From assembly GCA_027493055.1 (NCBI GenBank), contig JAPUDO010000083.1:1-57839 (forward strand): a stretch of DNA of 57,839 nt. The letters are read 5' to 3'. The position numbers and the translations under genes were made by a program. How positions within the stretch are numbered: the first letter of the stretch is position 1; each line of letters begins with the position of its first letter. Positions 27,035-36,187 of this stretch are shown piece by piece. The notes beneath the pieces are model-generated. The model had not been told where the DNA came from. It worked only from the letters and a program-made list of their open reading frames with translations, and made no database searches. This DNA is from Niabella sp. (GTDB lineage: Bacteria > Bacteroidota > Bacteroidia > Chitinophagales > Chitinophagaceae).

Positions 27035-28348
27035 TTGTTAGACCGGTTTATTTCTTTTATTCATCAAAATCATCTTTTTACTAAAAAAGACAGGTTGCTT
27101 GTGGCAGTAAGCGGGGGCGTAGACTCTGTGGTATTATGCCATTTATGTAAGCGTGCCGGGTATGATTTTGGAATCGCCCACTGCAATTTTCAATTGAGAG
27201 AAGAAGATAGCGCGAGGGATGAAAAATTTGTACAGGCATTGGCCGGAGAACGGGGTGTTCCGTTTCATTTGGTACAGTTTGAGACCAAACAATATGCTGA
27301 AGAAAAGAAACAATCTACCCAGGAAGCGGCAAGAGAGCTGCGTTATAAGTGGTTTGAGAAAATAAGGGCAGAAGAAGGGTATGATTTTATTTTAACCGCC
27401 CATCATGCGGATGATAATATAGAAACAGTACTGATGAATTTTTTCAGAGGTACCGGAATAACGGGTCTTACCGGTATAAAGCCAATAAATGGAAAAATAA
27501 GAAGACCGTTATTGTTTGCAAAACGAGCTGAACTGGAATCTTATTTAAAAAATAACCAGTTACAGTTTGTACAGGATGAAACCAACCTGCATGATGATTA
27601 TACCAGGAATTATTTCAGGAATACTGTTTTGCCGCAAATAAGCAACGTATATCCCGAAGTGCAGCAAAACCTGCTGAACAATATAGAGCGGTTTAAGGAC
27701 GTGGAGGCTCTCTATCGCAATGAAATAGAACGCCACCAGAAGAAATTGCTGCAAAAAAAGGGATCTGATTTTCTTATTCCGGTACTGTTGCTGCAAAAAA
27801 CGCCTGCTTATCAAACTGTTTTGCTTGAAATGGTAAAGTCTTTTGGCTTTAAAGCCAGCCAACTTCCAGAGCTGATTGGTTTGCTGGAAAGCCAGCCGGG
27901 AAAATATATGCTTTCTTCAACGCACCGTGTATTGAAGGACAGGAAGCACCTGGTTATTTCGGCTTTGAATGAAATTCCATCTGCTGCCGTCATTATAGAA
28001 GAGGAGGGCAGGTACTTGTTTGCAGGCGGAACATTGTGTGTTAGAGCAACAAGTCAGGAAGATATTTCACGAAACGAAAATATAGCCAGCATTAATGCAT
28101 CTCTTGTTGAATACCCGCTTATTTTAAGGCCATGGCGCACGGGCGATTACTTTTATCCTTTAGGGATGCAGAAAAAGAAAAAAGTATCCAGGTTCCTTAT
28201 AGATAAAAAATTATCACTTGCGGAAAAGGAAAGGATATGGGTGGTTGAAATGAATAAAAAGATCATCTGGGTGGTAGGGCACAGGATTGATGACAGGTTT
28301 AAGATCACAGATAATACAACAGCGGTTCTGAGGCTGGAGCTTTTATAA
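27035..28348 (+). CDS. tilS: tRNA(Ile)-lysidine synthase
   Basis: TilS adds lysine to C34 of tRNA-Ile(CAU) so that it reads AUA. The PP-loop ATP motif SGGVDS is at residues 26-31. The catalytic domain continues through GIAHCNFQLREEDSARDEKFV, TAHHADDNIETVLMNFFRGTGITGLTGI and a YTRNYFRNTVLP segment. The C-terminal TilS substrate-binding domain includes LRPWRTGDYFYPLGM and KKVSRFLIDKKLS. The start is a TTG at 27035, preceded by an in-frame stop two codons earlier, so no longer version exists. Full length at 437 residues. Confidence 0.96.
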   Translation: MLDRFISFIHQNHLFTKKDRLLVAVSGGVDSVVLCHLCKRAGYDFGIAHCNFQLREEDSARDEKFVQALAGERGVPFHLVQFETKQYAEEKKQSTQEAARELRYKWFEKIRAEEGYDFILTAHHADDNIETVLMNFFRGTGITGLTGIKPINGKIRRPLLFAKRAELESYLKNNQLQFVQDETNLHDDYTRNYFRNTVLPQISNVYPEVQQNLLNNIERFKDVEALYRNEIERHQKKLLQKKGSDFLIPVLLLQKTPAYQTVLLEMVKSFGFKASQLPELIGLLESQPGKYMLSSTHRVLKDRKHLVISALNEIPSAAVIIEEEGRYLFAGGTLCVRATSQEDISRNENIASINASLVEYPLILRPWRTGDYFYPLGMQKKKKVSRFLIDKKLSLAEKERIWVVEMNKKIIWVVGHRIDDRFKITDNTTAVLRLELL

Positions 28349-28366
28349 CTGTTGCAGTATAAACGA

Positions 28367-28387
28367 GGCTGCCGGTCCTGGGCAGCC
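28367..28387. terminator. 7-bp hairpin between convergent tilS and a phosphoesterase gene
   Basis: ggctgcc (28367-28373) and ggcagcc (28381-28387) form a perfect GC-rich stem with a 7-base loop, 18 bases after the tilS stop and before the convergent phosphoesterase stop. There is no T-run, so intrinsic termination is uncertain. Confidence 0.4.
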
Positions 28388-28432
28388 CCGATCGCTATGA
28401 TAAGGCAATGTAATATAATTTTACGTGGATGC

Positions 28433-29410
28433 TTACAAAGCCAGATCTGATAAAACAAACTCCTGGTCGGGCTCGGTTTTATATGCATCGAGGTATGGAG
28501 AATAGGTTTTTACTTTTACAGATTTTGATTTGGGATCAATGTCAAGGATACGCAAATAGCCGCTTCCTCCCATTTCTGATCCCTCCACTCCGCTTTGATA
28601 ATTGGATAGCATCTGGTATACGTTGTTGCCGTGAATTCCCTTGCTAACCAATAACCCCGTACCATCGTTGAGCACATGTCCGCTGAATACAAAAACAATA
28701 TTCTGGTAACGGCTTGCAAGCTTCTCCCATATTGCTTCTCCGTTATTTGCTGCATTCTCGCCGGTATCTTTACCAAGCCCATAAGCTTCGGGCAGCCATT
28801 TATGATTTGGAGCCGCTCCCATTCTTAAATCATCGGAGTACATATAAGCATGTGTGACAATGATAACTTTATGCAAGGGGTGATTTTTAACGACTGATGC
28901 GCCCCATTCTATGATCTTGTTTCTAGGCCCAAATTCCAGGCACAGTACCAGCCATTTTTGTTTACCAGTGTTGAACGTGTACCATACGTTATCCATTTTC
29001 CCTTTTTCGTATGCCCCGCCAAAATACGGGACCTTGCTATATTTCGAATAAGGCAAATACTGATTGAATAAATCTGTGTTCCTGATATCGGATCGGCCTT
29101 TTGTTCCTATATCGTGGTTACCTGTTACAAATGCGTAGGGAACTTTGCCATCAAGCAACTCGAATGCTCTTGCCGCTACATGCCATTGACTGTCGGCATT
29201 GCTGTTGGTTATATCTCCGAGTTGTATCACGAAGCTGATACTGTCGGCCTTCGCTGCGGCCCAGGCAGTCTGCATCCTGAATATCCATGGATACTTTTGA
29301 GAATAGTTTTGCGTATCCGGGAGGAGTACAAGCCGGAAGGGCTTATTCTGGGTATTGCCACATATAGTTACAAAGCATACAATAGATAAAAAGAGCATTC
29401 GTAGTATCAT
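28433..29410 (-). CDS. Secreted metallophosphoesterase
   Basis: The 325-residue calcineurin-like phosphoesterase has an N-terminal signal peptide (MILRMLFLSIVCFVTICGNTQ). Metal-site segments are LLPDTQNYS (an Asp-x-Gln variant of the usual DxH), QLGDITNSN, TGNHDIG, VTHAYM and FSGHVLNDG. The LPDTQ variant is common in secreted bacterial members. It starts 11 bases after an ADP-ribosylglycohydrolase-like gene and is the last gene of the large minus-strand locus, so a periplasmic dephosphorylating role in glycan or nucleotide-sugar breakdown is inferred. The substrate is unknown. Confidence 0.85.
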   Translation of the reverse strand: MILRMLFLSIVCFVTICGNTQNKPFRLVLLPDTQNYSQKYPWIFRMQTAWAAAKADSISFVIQLGDITNSNADSQWHVAARAFELLDGKVPYAFVTGNHDIGTKGRSDIRNTDLFNQYLPYSKYSKVPYFGGAYEKGKMDNVWYTFNTGKQKWLVLCLEFGPRNKIIEWGASVVKNHPLHKVIIVTHAYMYSDDLRMGAAPNHKWLPEAYGLGKDTGENAANNGEAIWEKLASRYQNIVFVFSGHVLNDGTGLLVSKGIHGNNVYQMLSNYQSGVEGSEMGGSGYLRILDIDPKSKSVKVKTYSPYLDAYKTEPDQEFVLSDLAL

Positions 29411-29421
29411 AACCTGCTTAT

Positions 29422-30981
29422 TTAATGCTGATGTTTTGCCGGCACTTTATCCGTATATATTATGCAATCTGTTGCTCTGAGCTCATAGCCGGCAGGAATA
29501 TCTTTTGTTATTATTTTTACTGTATGTTTCCTGTTGGGGAGCTGATACTTAAAAGCAATCTCCAGTTTGCGCGTTGTAAAGTTAGTAGGATATTTATAAT
29601 GCCCAAGTTCTTTACCATCCAGGAAAACAGTTGCTTCTAAAACTTTATCTGGCAGGTTATTATTTCTTTTGGTGGCCTTGCCCCGCATTGCAAACCCGGT
29701 TCCTTCAAATTCAAAAGTATATTCATTTTTTAGGGGTTCATTTAAAATGGGCTGTGCTACCGGGTACATGCCATCGAAACTTTTCTCAAAGCGCACAGGA
29801 ACCGGCTTTTGTGCTTTTATCACCACCTCGTTTTGCTTTACAGTACCTCCGTTTCTTTTTATCATCTCCAGCGCATGTTTATAACCTGTTTCATAAACCT
29901 TGTTCAGGGACATAGTAGTGTATTGAAAATCCATGTCCTCAACTTCGGAAAGCCCCAGCTTCCACTGTTTGGGTATCTTATCATATCCTAACATGGTTCC
30001 TAGAATACCTCCTGCTGTTGCAGGATTGCAGTCTGAATCCTGCCCGGCACGGGTTGCTATTTCCATAGTTTTGCCAAAGTCTCCTTTACCATAAAGCAGT
30101 CCCAATAATACATAGGCCGAGTTGATGGTAGCATCAATATTGAATGCGGCAAAAACGCCATCCGGGCAACCAATATCATCGCTCCACTTTTTTTGCAGCT
30201 CAAACCAGGTTTGTTTCCAGTCCGCAGGATATTTTTTATGCCAGTTAATAACATCCTGCATACATTTATAAAAATTACTTTGAGCAGGAATTGTTTTTAA
30301 CGCTTCACTGATTACGAAATTCATATCGTCTGATATGAAGGCAAGAGAATACATAGCGCCAACAAAAACGCCACCATACCAGCCATCTCCGTAATTCATG
30401 ATATGACCGATCTTATCGCTGATAGTGGAAGCTGCGTTGGGCATACCCGGTGTCATCAGCCCCGCAAAATCTGCCTCTATCTGGTAGTCAATATCATCTG
30501 CGTGAGGATTATTAAGCCAGTGACCGGATTCCGGAGGCTTTATACCGTTGAGAATATTATACCGGGCTGCCTGGTTGGCATGCCACAGCTTGTATTCGGC
30601 ATGGGCAAAAGCCTGTGCAAAGGAATCAACAGGGGCATCTAATCCTACTCTTTCCAGGATATCAACAAATGTGAGGTCCATGTATATATCGTCATAAAGA
30701 CCGGGAGTTTCGGTCATTGTTTTTTTCAGATAGCCATCGTACCATACAATAGGCTGGTAATCCTGGATAAAAGTTCCGTTATACTTAAATTCCGTTGGCC
30801 CTCCATAAGTAACACCAATGGTCTGGCCGGCCCATCCACCTTTTATTTTATCCTTTAGCGCATTGGTAGTGAGCGTAACCTGGCCATAGGAAGGCTGTGC
30901 CGCTTTTTTTTGTCCCGTGGATTCTGAAACAGTGATAAAGCAAAACAGTAGTAAACAAAACAGCAATCGGATCATAATCAT
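29422..30981 (-). CDS. Secreted ADP-ribosylglycohydrolase-fold protein (first copy)
   Basis: The 519-residue protein has a signal peptide (about 1-23) followed by an all-helical ADP-ribosylglycohydrolase domain: IKGGWAGQTIGVTYGGPTEF, the acidic metal segment LYDDIYMDLTF, and GQDSDCNPATAGGILGTMLG with the second set of metal-binding Asp residues. From about residue 400 a beta-sandwich-like tail (EYTFEFEGTGFAMRG...KVLEATVFLDGKEL) looks like a carbohydrate-binding or accessory module. Known relatives cleave the ribose glycosidic bond of ADP-ribosyl groups. Secretion and placement in a SusC/SusD locus suggest that this copy acts on an extracellular ribosyl or other furanosyl glycan. That activity is inferred. 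Confidence 0.88.
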   Translation of the reverse strand: MIMIRLLFCLLLFCFITVSESTGQKKAAQPSYGQVTLTTNALKDKIKGGWAGQTIGVTYGGPTEFKYNGTFIQDYQPIVWYDGYLKKTMTETPGLYDDIYMDLTFVDILERVGLDAPVDSFAQAFAHAEYKLWHANQAARYNILNGIKPPESGHWLNNPHADDIDYQIEADFAGLMTPGMPNAASTISDKIGHIMNYGDGWYGGVFVGAMYSLAFISDDMNFVISEALKTIPAQSNFYKCMQDVINWHKKYPADWKQTWFELQKKWSDDIGCPDGVFAAFNIDATINSAYVLLGLLYGKGDFGKTMEIATRAGQDSDCNPATAGGILGTMLGYDKIPKQWKLGLSEVEDMDFQYTTMSLNKVYETGYKHALEMIKRNGGTVKQNEVVIKAQKPVPVRFEKSFDGMYPVAQPILNEPLKNEYTFEFEGTGFAMRGKATKRNNNLPDKVLEATVFLDGKELGHYKYPTNFTTRKLEIAFKYQLPNRKHTVKIITKDIPAGYELRATDCIIYTDKVPAKHQH

Positions 30982-31014
30982 TAATTTATTATTTTGAAAT
31001 ATTTTATACTTATA

Positions 31015-34000
31015 TTAAAGAGGGTTGCCTATCTGAAAATAGGTGCGGGGGCCCGAAGTTCTGGAGCCGGCCTGGTAGTAAGGAATAAGCGATACAGCAC
31101 TATTGTTGATGTTGAATGAAATACCGTTTTGAGTGGGATTGGGTTTGAGCCGCTGTAATATTTCTTTAATACGTGTATCGTCCGGTTCCAGGCCTGCAAA
31201 GGGCTCTTCTGAAGGCTTTGCATTTATTTTCTGTGCCAAAGCCAGCGGGCCATAAGAGAAAGCTACCCATTTGCTCCCTTTTTCGCCTTCCTGGAGCGCT
31301 ACATTTAATTCAAAATTCAAATCTATTGTAATGACATCGCCTTTTTTCCAGGTGCCTTTTACTATGTGATATCCTTTATCGTTAAGCGTAGCACTAATAG
31401 CTTTACCATTACGTTTTACACTTTTTAAAGTACTGTTAGCCGGAATACGGAAAGCTACAGGGAAGGTTTTCGGTTGTGCAATATTTAAGGTAATATTTGT
31501 TGTAGTGCCTGTTGGGTACGAACCTTTTATCATCAACTGGCCTCCACCTAATGATACAGGCAAAGAAATTGCAGAGGGCGATAAAGAGTTAATGTATAAC
31601 TGCTGATCTGTTGTTCCCACCAGGTAACGTGCAAACAGCTCCAAAGCGCGTGGGCCGCTGGATGCGCAGCAATGTATCACTGATTCGTAGGGTGGAGCGG
31701 CCTCATTAGGCTTTGTATAATAGCACCAATCAATACCATCTGTATATTGCCCTCCTAATAATTGATTGTACAAAGCAGTTTCTGCTTCTGTAAAAAATAC
31801 TGCCTGGCCGGTATTTTCAAACAGCATCAGATTTAACTGTATCCATGTTACGGTGCAGCAATTTTCTACCACAATTTCGTAAGGATTAAAAACATCGGTA
31901 TGAGCGAAACATTCTTTATTGGCATTGTATGATGCTTTCCGCGTCCACGGGCCTCCGGTTGTTAATACATGCCGGCTCCTGATCTGGTTCCATCCGTTCA
32001 TTACAGTTTGCAAATAGCGCTGATTCCCGGTACACTGGTAAAGGCGGTAATAACCGAGCAGGTTCGCCATTAGCTGGTAGGCCTTGCCATCTCCCGGCTT
32101 GGCCACGCTTTCGTTTGCCAGCATAGTGCCCATAAGATGCAGGTCGGGATTTTTTTCACTTGCGGATACTATGTATTCTGCAAAATCAAGATATTTCTTT
32201 TCTTTTGTGCGCTGGTACAGCATTACAATCGATTCTAACAGGGTAGAAGTGGACATTCCATGTCGGGTGCCGTTTTTTGTTATGTCTGCTTTGTCTTCGC
32301 CAAAAGTTGCTATCAGCAGGTCGCCCATTTTTTTGCAGGCATCCAATACTTTTTCATTGGGATAATACTGATCGTAAACCAGCAAGCCATAGAGATTATA
32401 ACGGTGTGTCCATACATCCCAGCTTTTGGTATCGCCGGGAACATTGAAAAACTGCATTGCAGGCGCATAAGTGCCCATGTACCCGTTTTTAAGCTGGGTA
32501 GCTATTAACCGCTGAGCTGTTGTGCTCAGTTGCTTTTGCAATTTCTGATCTTTTGTGTTTTCACAGGCCAATGTAGCGGCATGTATCCATTTGCCTGCGT
32601 GCTCTCCCTGCCATATATGTTCTCCCGGCCTTGATTCAAAACCCTGTAATAAGAATGGTGCTTTGGCTACATACCAGAGCCGTTTGTTGCGCCAGAGGCT
32701 GATACGCTCTCCTAAAAGCCCGTTGGCTTGTGCAGTGGGTAGCGCTTTATATTGAATAGCCGAATGATCTGCAGTTGCTTTCTTTACTATTCTGGGACCT
32801 GCTGAACTATCAGGCGAAAAACCAGGATTAGGAGCCAGCATTTTTGCATTGACTGATTTTCTCCATTGATGCAACATTGCTCTAAGCTCATTTGCTTTTT
32901 GGGGTTCCTGCTTAGCTATATCGTTTTGCTCTCCTATGTCATTTACCAGGTTAAAAAGCTGCACTGTATTGTTTTCGTAGTATTCTATCAGTTTATAATC
33001 GCCATAACGCACAGCTCCGCCGGGGCTTTGCATTCCATGATTACTGTAATGCGGGAAATGCCAGAATATAGCTTTCCTGTTAATGGCTTCCTTGCCTTTG
33101 AGCAGCGGGGTAATGCTTACTCCATCCTTATGCTGTTCTGGTAACAACGGAAGGCCAAGCATATCTAATATGGTAGGATAAAAATCGGTACTGATAATTG
33201 GCACGTGGGATTCTTTGCTGATTTGCCCCTGTCCCGGCCATTTTATTATAGTTGGAACCCTGATGCCACCTTCATACAGCCAGCCTTTTCCTGCACGCAA
33301 TGGCAGGTTGGATGAGGCAAATGCACCATCCAGCGCATTGGGCCTGATAACGCGGTAAGGATTGCCTATATTGGCGGCAGACATCCCTCCATTATCTGAT
33401 GCAAAAATGATAATAGTGTTCTGATCTATTCCCAGCTCTTTAAGCTTGTTCATTACCCTTCCCATGCTTTCATCCATGCTTTCCACCATAGCGGCAAACT
33501 GGATATTGTCCTGGAATTGTTTGATCTTAACCGTATGTTGAGGCAGCACACTATACCCGGCGTATTGCGGATCATTGAGCAGGTTATCTAACTGAGACCT
33601 GGAAAGAGGTTGGGGGTCATCCGGATTGCCTTCAAGGATAAAAGGCGCGCCGGAAGGCTTTTTCATCTGCGCCAGTTTTTTACGGTATTTCTCTACCAGG
33701 TCCGGCCGTCCCTGTATAGGATCGTGCACAGCAAAATGAGACAGGTACATAAAGAAAGGCTTGTCCTTATTTTTTTCTATATACTTCAAAGCCTCTGTTG
33801 TAACCCTGTCTGTTAAATATTCTCCTTTAGGCCCGTCCTGTAAGCCAGGCATACCGTATGGCGAAAAGTATGTTTGATTGGGCCAGCCCTTGTTCCATTC
33901 TGACAGACGTTCTTCAAACCCATGCGCCAACGGGTTTGAGGGGTCTTCGCCTAAATGCCATTTTCCGAAAATAGCGGTACGGTATCCATTGGCCTTTAGT

Positions 34001-34389
34001 GTTTCTGCCAATGTAGAATCCTCATAAGACAATTGCTGTACGCTGCGTACATTCAGAAACCGCTGAAACGGAAAATCTTTTCTTCCGGGGAGCCAGTCTG
34101 AAAGGCCGCTCCTGCCAGGATATTTTCCGCTAAGAATACTTGCCCGGGTTGGAGAGCATACCTGGCAGGCGGCATACGCATCGGTAAAACGCACCCCCTG
34201 ACTGGCGAGCTGGTCAATATTGGGCGTTTCATAAAAATCGCTGCCATAACAGGAAATATCTTTCCAGCCTAAATCATCCACCAAAAAAAGAACAACGTTC
34301 ATTTTTTTCTGAGAGCGCTGCGAGTTTGATGTAACCGAAAGCATCAGTACGAAGACGACTAAAAGACTTTTAAAAAAGCGTGTATTCAT
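31015..34389 (-). CDS. Secreted sulfatase fused to GH127 beta-L-arabinofuranosidase
   Basis: I place the start at the ATG at 34389, which begins a clear signal peptide; the longer frame from 34476 adds 29 unrelated residues. The 1124-residue product has an S1 sulfatase domain at about 28-525, with DD at 38-39, the formylglycine motif C78-S-P-T-R82, GKWHLG and SDNGG. From about 545 to 1100 a GH127 (DUF1680) domain follows. It carries Glu842 and Cys844 in VENCCTVTW and the Cys907-Cys908 pair in HCCASSG, matching the Glu/Cys zinc site and nucleophile of the Bifidobacterium enzyme HypBA1. The fusion implies desulfation and pentofuranoside removal at one site. Sugar specificity is inferred from the family. 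Confidence 0.92.
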   Translation of the reverse strand: MNTRFFKSLLVVFVLMLSVTSNSQRSQKKMNVVLFLVDDLGWKDISCYGSDFYETPNIDQLASQGVRFTDAYAACQVCSPTRASILSGKYPGRSGLSDWLPGRKDFPFQRFLNVRSVQQLSYEDSTLAETLKANGYRTAIFGKWHLGEDPSNPLAHGFEERLSEWNKGWPNQTYFSPYGMPGLQDGPKGEYLTDRVTTEALKYIEKNKDKPFFMYLSHFAVHDPIQGRPDLVEKYRKKLAQMKKPSGAPFILEGNPDDPQPLSRSQLDNLLNDPQYAGYSVLPQHTVKIKQFQDNIQFAAMVESMDESMGRVMNKLKELGIDQNTIIIFASDNGGMSAANIGNPYRVIRPNALDGAFASSNLPLRAGKGWLYEGGIRVPTIIKWPGQGQISKESHVPIISTDFYPTILDMLGLPLLPEQHKDGVSITPLLKGKEAINRKAIFWHFPHYSNHGMQSPGGAVRYGDYKLIEYYENNTVQLFNLVNDIGEQNDIAKQEPQKANELRAMLHQWRKSVNAKMLAPNPGFSPDSSAGPRIVKKATADHSAIQYKALPTAQANGLLGERISLWRNKRLWYVAKAPFLLQGFESRPGEHIWQGEHAGKWIHAATLACENTKDQKLQKQLSTTAQRLIATQLKNGYMGTYAPAMQFFNVPGDTKSWDVWTHRYNLYGLLVYDQYYPNEKVLDACKKMGDLLIATFGEDKADITKNGTRHGMSTSTLLESIVMLYQRTKEKKYLDFAEYIVSASEKNPDLHLMGTMLANESVAKPGDGKAYQLMANLLGYYRLYQCTGNQRYLQTVMNGWNQIRSRHVLTTGGPWTRKASYNANKECFAHTDVFNPYEIVVENCCTVTWIQLNLMLFENTGQAVFFTEAETALYNQLLGGQYTDGIDWCYYTKPNEAAPPYESVIHCCASSGPRALELFARYLVGTTDQQLYINSLSPSAISLPVSLGGGQLMIKGSYPTGTTTNITLNIAQPKTFPVAFRIPANSTLKSVKRNGKAISATLNDKGYHIVKGTWKKGDVITIDLNFELNVALQEGEKGSKWVAFSYGPLALAQKINAKPSEEPFAGLEPDDTRIKEILQRLKPNPTQNGISFNINNSAVSLIPYYQAGSRTSGPRTYFQIGNPL

Positions 34390-34528
34390 GTGTATGTTTT
34401 TTATTTGATTTTTATTACATGCCTGCCTGTTGGTAGGCAGGGAATTTTGCATAATCCCGAATGCTTTGGGGATCATCGTTTTGAATATTAATTTACTCGA
34501 AAGTTTTTATGCTCATTTCATATTTTTC

Positions 34529-36139
34529 TTATTGATTACTTTCACTGTGATTTTTTGTTTGTACCTGCTGAAGAGTGCTTTTCAGAAGCGCTGCTTTTTC
34601 AGGAAGATGTGCAAACAGATTGTGATTTTCTGCCTGGTCCTTTTCTAAATCATACAACTGGAAATCTTTGGTAAAAGGACCGTTAGCATAAAATGTTTGG
34701 CCCCACGCAGCATTCCCGCCTTCAATATATTTCCAACCTCCTTGTCTTACAATATAAGCACCACTTCCTCCTGCAGCCAGCACCATTGAACTACGTACCT
34801 GTTTAGCAGCAGGATTTAGTATGGATGCAAGATAACTGTAGCTGTCTTCTCCTTCACCAGGCTTTAAAGGCTCACCTATTACTTCAGCTACGGTAGCCAT
34901 CAGATCTGTATTGCATACCATGTGATGGTTGACAGATCCCGCTTTTATTTTCTTTGACCAGTACATAATCAAAGGAACCCTGTGCCCGCCTTCCCAGGCA
35001 TCAGATTTAAAACCTCTGTAAGGGCCGGATGAAGCGTGGTCATAAGTGAGCCAACCTTTTTGGGTTGCTCCTCTTCCCTGCGGGTTCTGGTAGTGGGGCT
35101 CATAATTGCTGAAATAGGGCAAATAGTATTTATTCCCTAAGTCATTCCTGTATTTTTCCAAGGGGACTAACGCATCTCCGGGAACAGCTCCGTTGTCGGA
35201 TGTAATAATCAGCAATGTATTGTCAAATGCCTTGTTCCTTTTTAAGGCTTTTACCACTTCACCAACAATCCAGTCAAACTCAACAACCATATCGCCTCTC
35301 AGCCCGGCCTGGCTTTTGCCTTTTGTAAAAGTGGGCAGGCAGGGCCGGTGAATAGCGCTGGTAGGGAAATACAGGAACAAAGGTTTTTTTGTCTTCTTTG
35401 AAAAATGTTTGTCAATGACACCTGTTGCTTTCGCTGTAAGTGCCTGGTCCATTTTTTCGAGATCCCATTCAGGAGCTTTTGCATTGGGCTGGTCTGTATC
35501 ATATACATAGGTTCGGGGTACAACGGGAGCGGAAAGTACCTGATCATTTTCTATAAATGTAAATGGGATCATGTTATTGGAAGCAGCAATGCCAAAATAA
35601 TAATCAAATCCTTTCTCCAGCGGTCCTCCTGTAACCGGCCTGGAGAAATCAATATATTGCTGAGTTGTGCGCTCCCATGAATTAAATACCGTTTTCTGAG
35701 GTTCTTCTATAAGCGTATCCTTTAGTGGCCAGTTAAAGCCCAGGTGCCATTTGCCAATACAGGCCGTATAGTAGCCGTTTCTTTTCAAAAGGGATGCAAG
35801 TGTAGTACGTCCCGGCTCTATAAGCGGTTGTGCAAACCAGGTAAGCACGCCTGATTTGAGTGAAGTGCGCCAGGAGTAACGTCCTGTCATGATGCTGTAA
35901 CGGGATGGAGAACACAGCGAGGATGCCGTATGCGCATCGGTGAAGTGTATTCCCCTGGCAGCGAGCGCATCTATATGAGGCGTTTTTATTTTGGATGCCC
36001 CATAACTGCTGAAATCACCGTAACCCAGGTCATCGGCCATAATGATCACGATATTGGGATGCTGCAGCGTCTGCCCCTCTGCTTTTACCAGGAGCAGGAG
36101 AAAGAAGCATATTGTTTTAAAAATACGAATCAATGTCAT
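34529..36139 (-). CDS. Secreted S1-family sulfatase
   Basis: The formylglycine-dependent sulfatase is expected in the periplasm. The preferred start is the ATG at 36139, which begins a signal peptide (MTLIRIFKTICFFLLLLVKAEG); the frame from 36184 adds 15 residues. The product has 536 residues. Metal ligands NIVIIMADDLGYGDFS and the modification motif C76-S-P-S-R80 are present, then GKWHLGFNWPL, HRPCLP, ITSDNGAVPG and a C-terminal WKYIEGG segment. It lies between the sulfatase-GH127 fusion and a beta-helix lipoprotein on one strand. It probably removes sulfate from the locus's glycan; position specificity is not readable. Confidence 0.93.
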   Translation of the reverse strand: MTLIRIFKTICFFLLLLVKAEGQTLQHPNIVIIMADDLGYGDFSSYGASKIKTPHIDALAARGIHFTDAHTASSLCSPSRYSIMTGRYSWRTSLKSGVLTWFAQPLIEPGRTTLASLLKRNGYYTACIGKWHLGFNWPLKDTLIEEPQKTVFNSWERTTQQYIDFSRPVTGGPLEKGFDYYFGIAASNNMIPFTFIENDQVLSAPVVPRTYVYDTDQPNAKAPEWDLEKMDQALTAKATGVIDKHFSKKTKKPLFLYFPTSAIHRPCLPTFTKGKSQAGLRGDMVVEFDWIVGEVVKALKRNKAFDNTLLIITSDNGAVPGDALVPLEKYRNDLGNKYYLPYFSNYEPHYQNPQGRGATQKGWLTYDHASSGPYRGFKSDAWEGGHRVPLIMYWSKKIKAGSVNHHMVCNTDLMATVAEVIGEPLKPGEGEDSYSYLASILNPAAKQVRSSMVLAAGGSGAYIVRQGGWKYIEGGNAAWGQTFYANGPFTKDFQLYDLEKDQAENHNLFAHLPEKAALLKSTLQQVQTKNHSESNQ

Positions 36140-36187
36140 AAACGATTTTTTTACAGCTTTCAGATATTTATGATCTGATACCAATAA

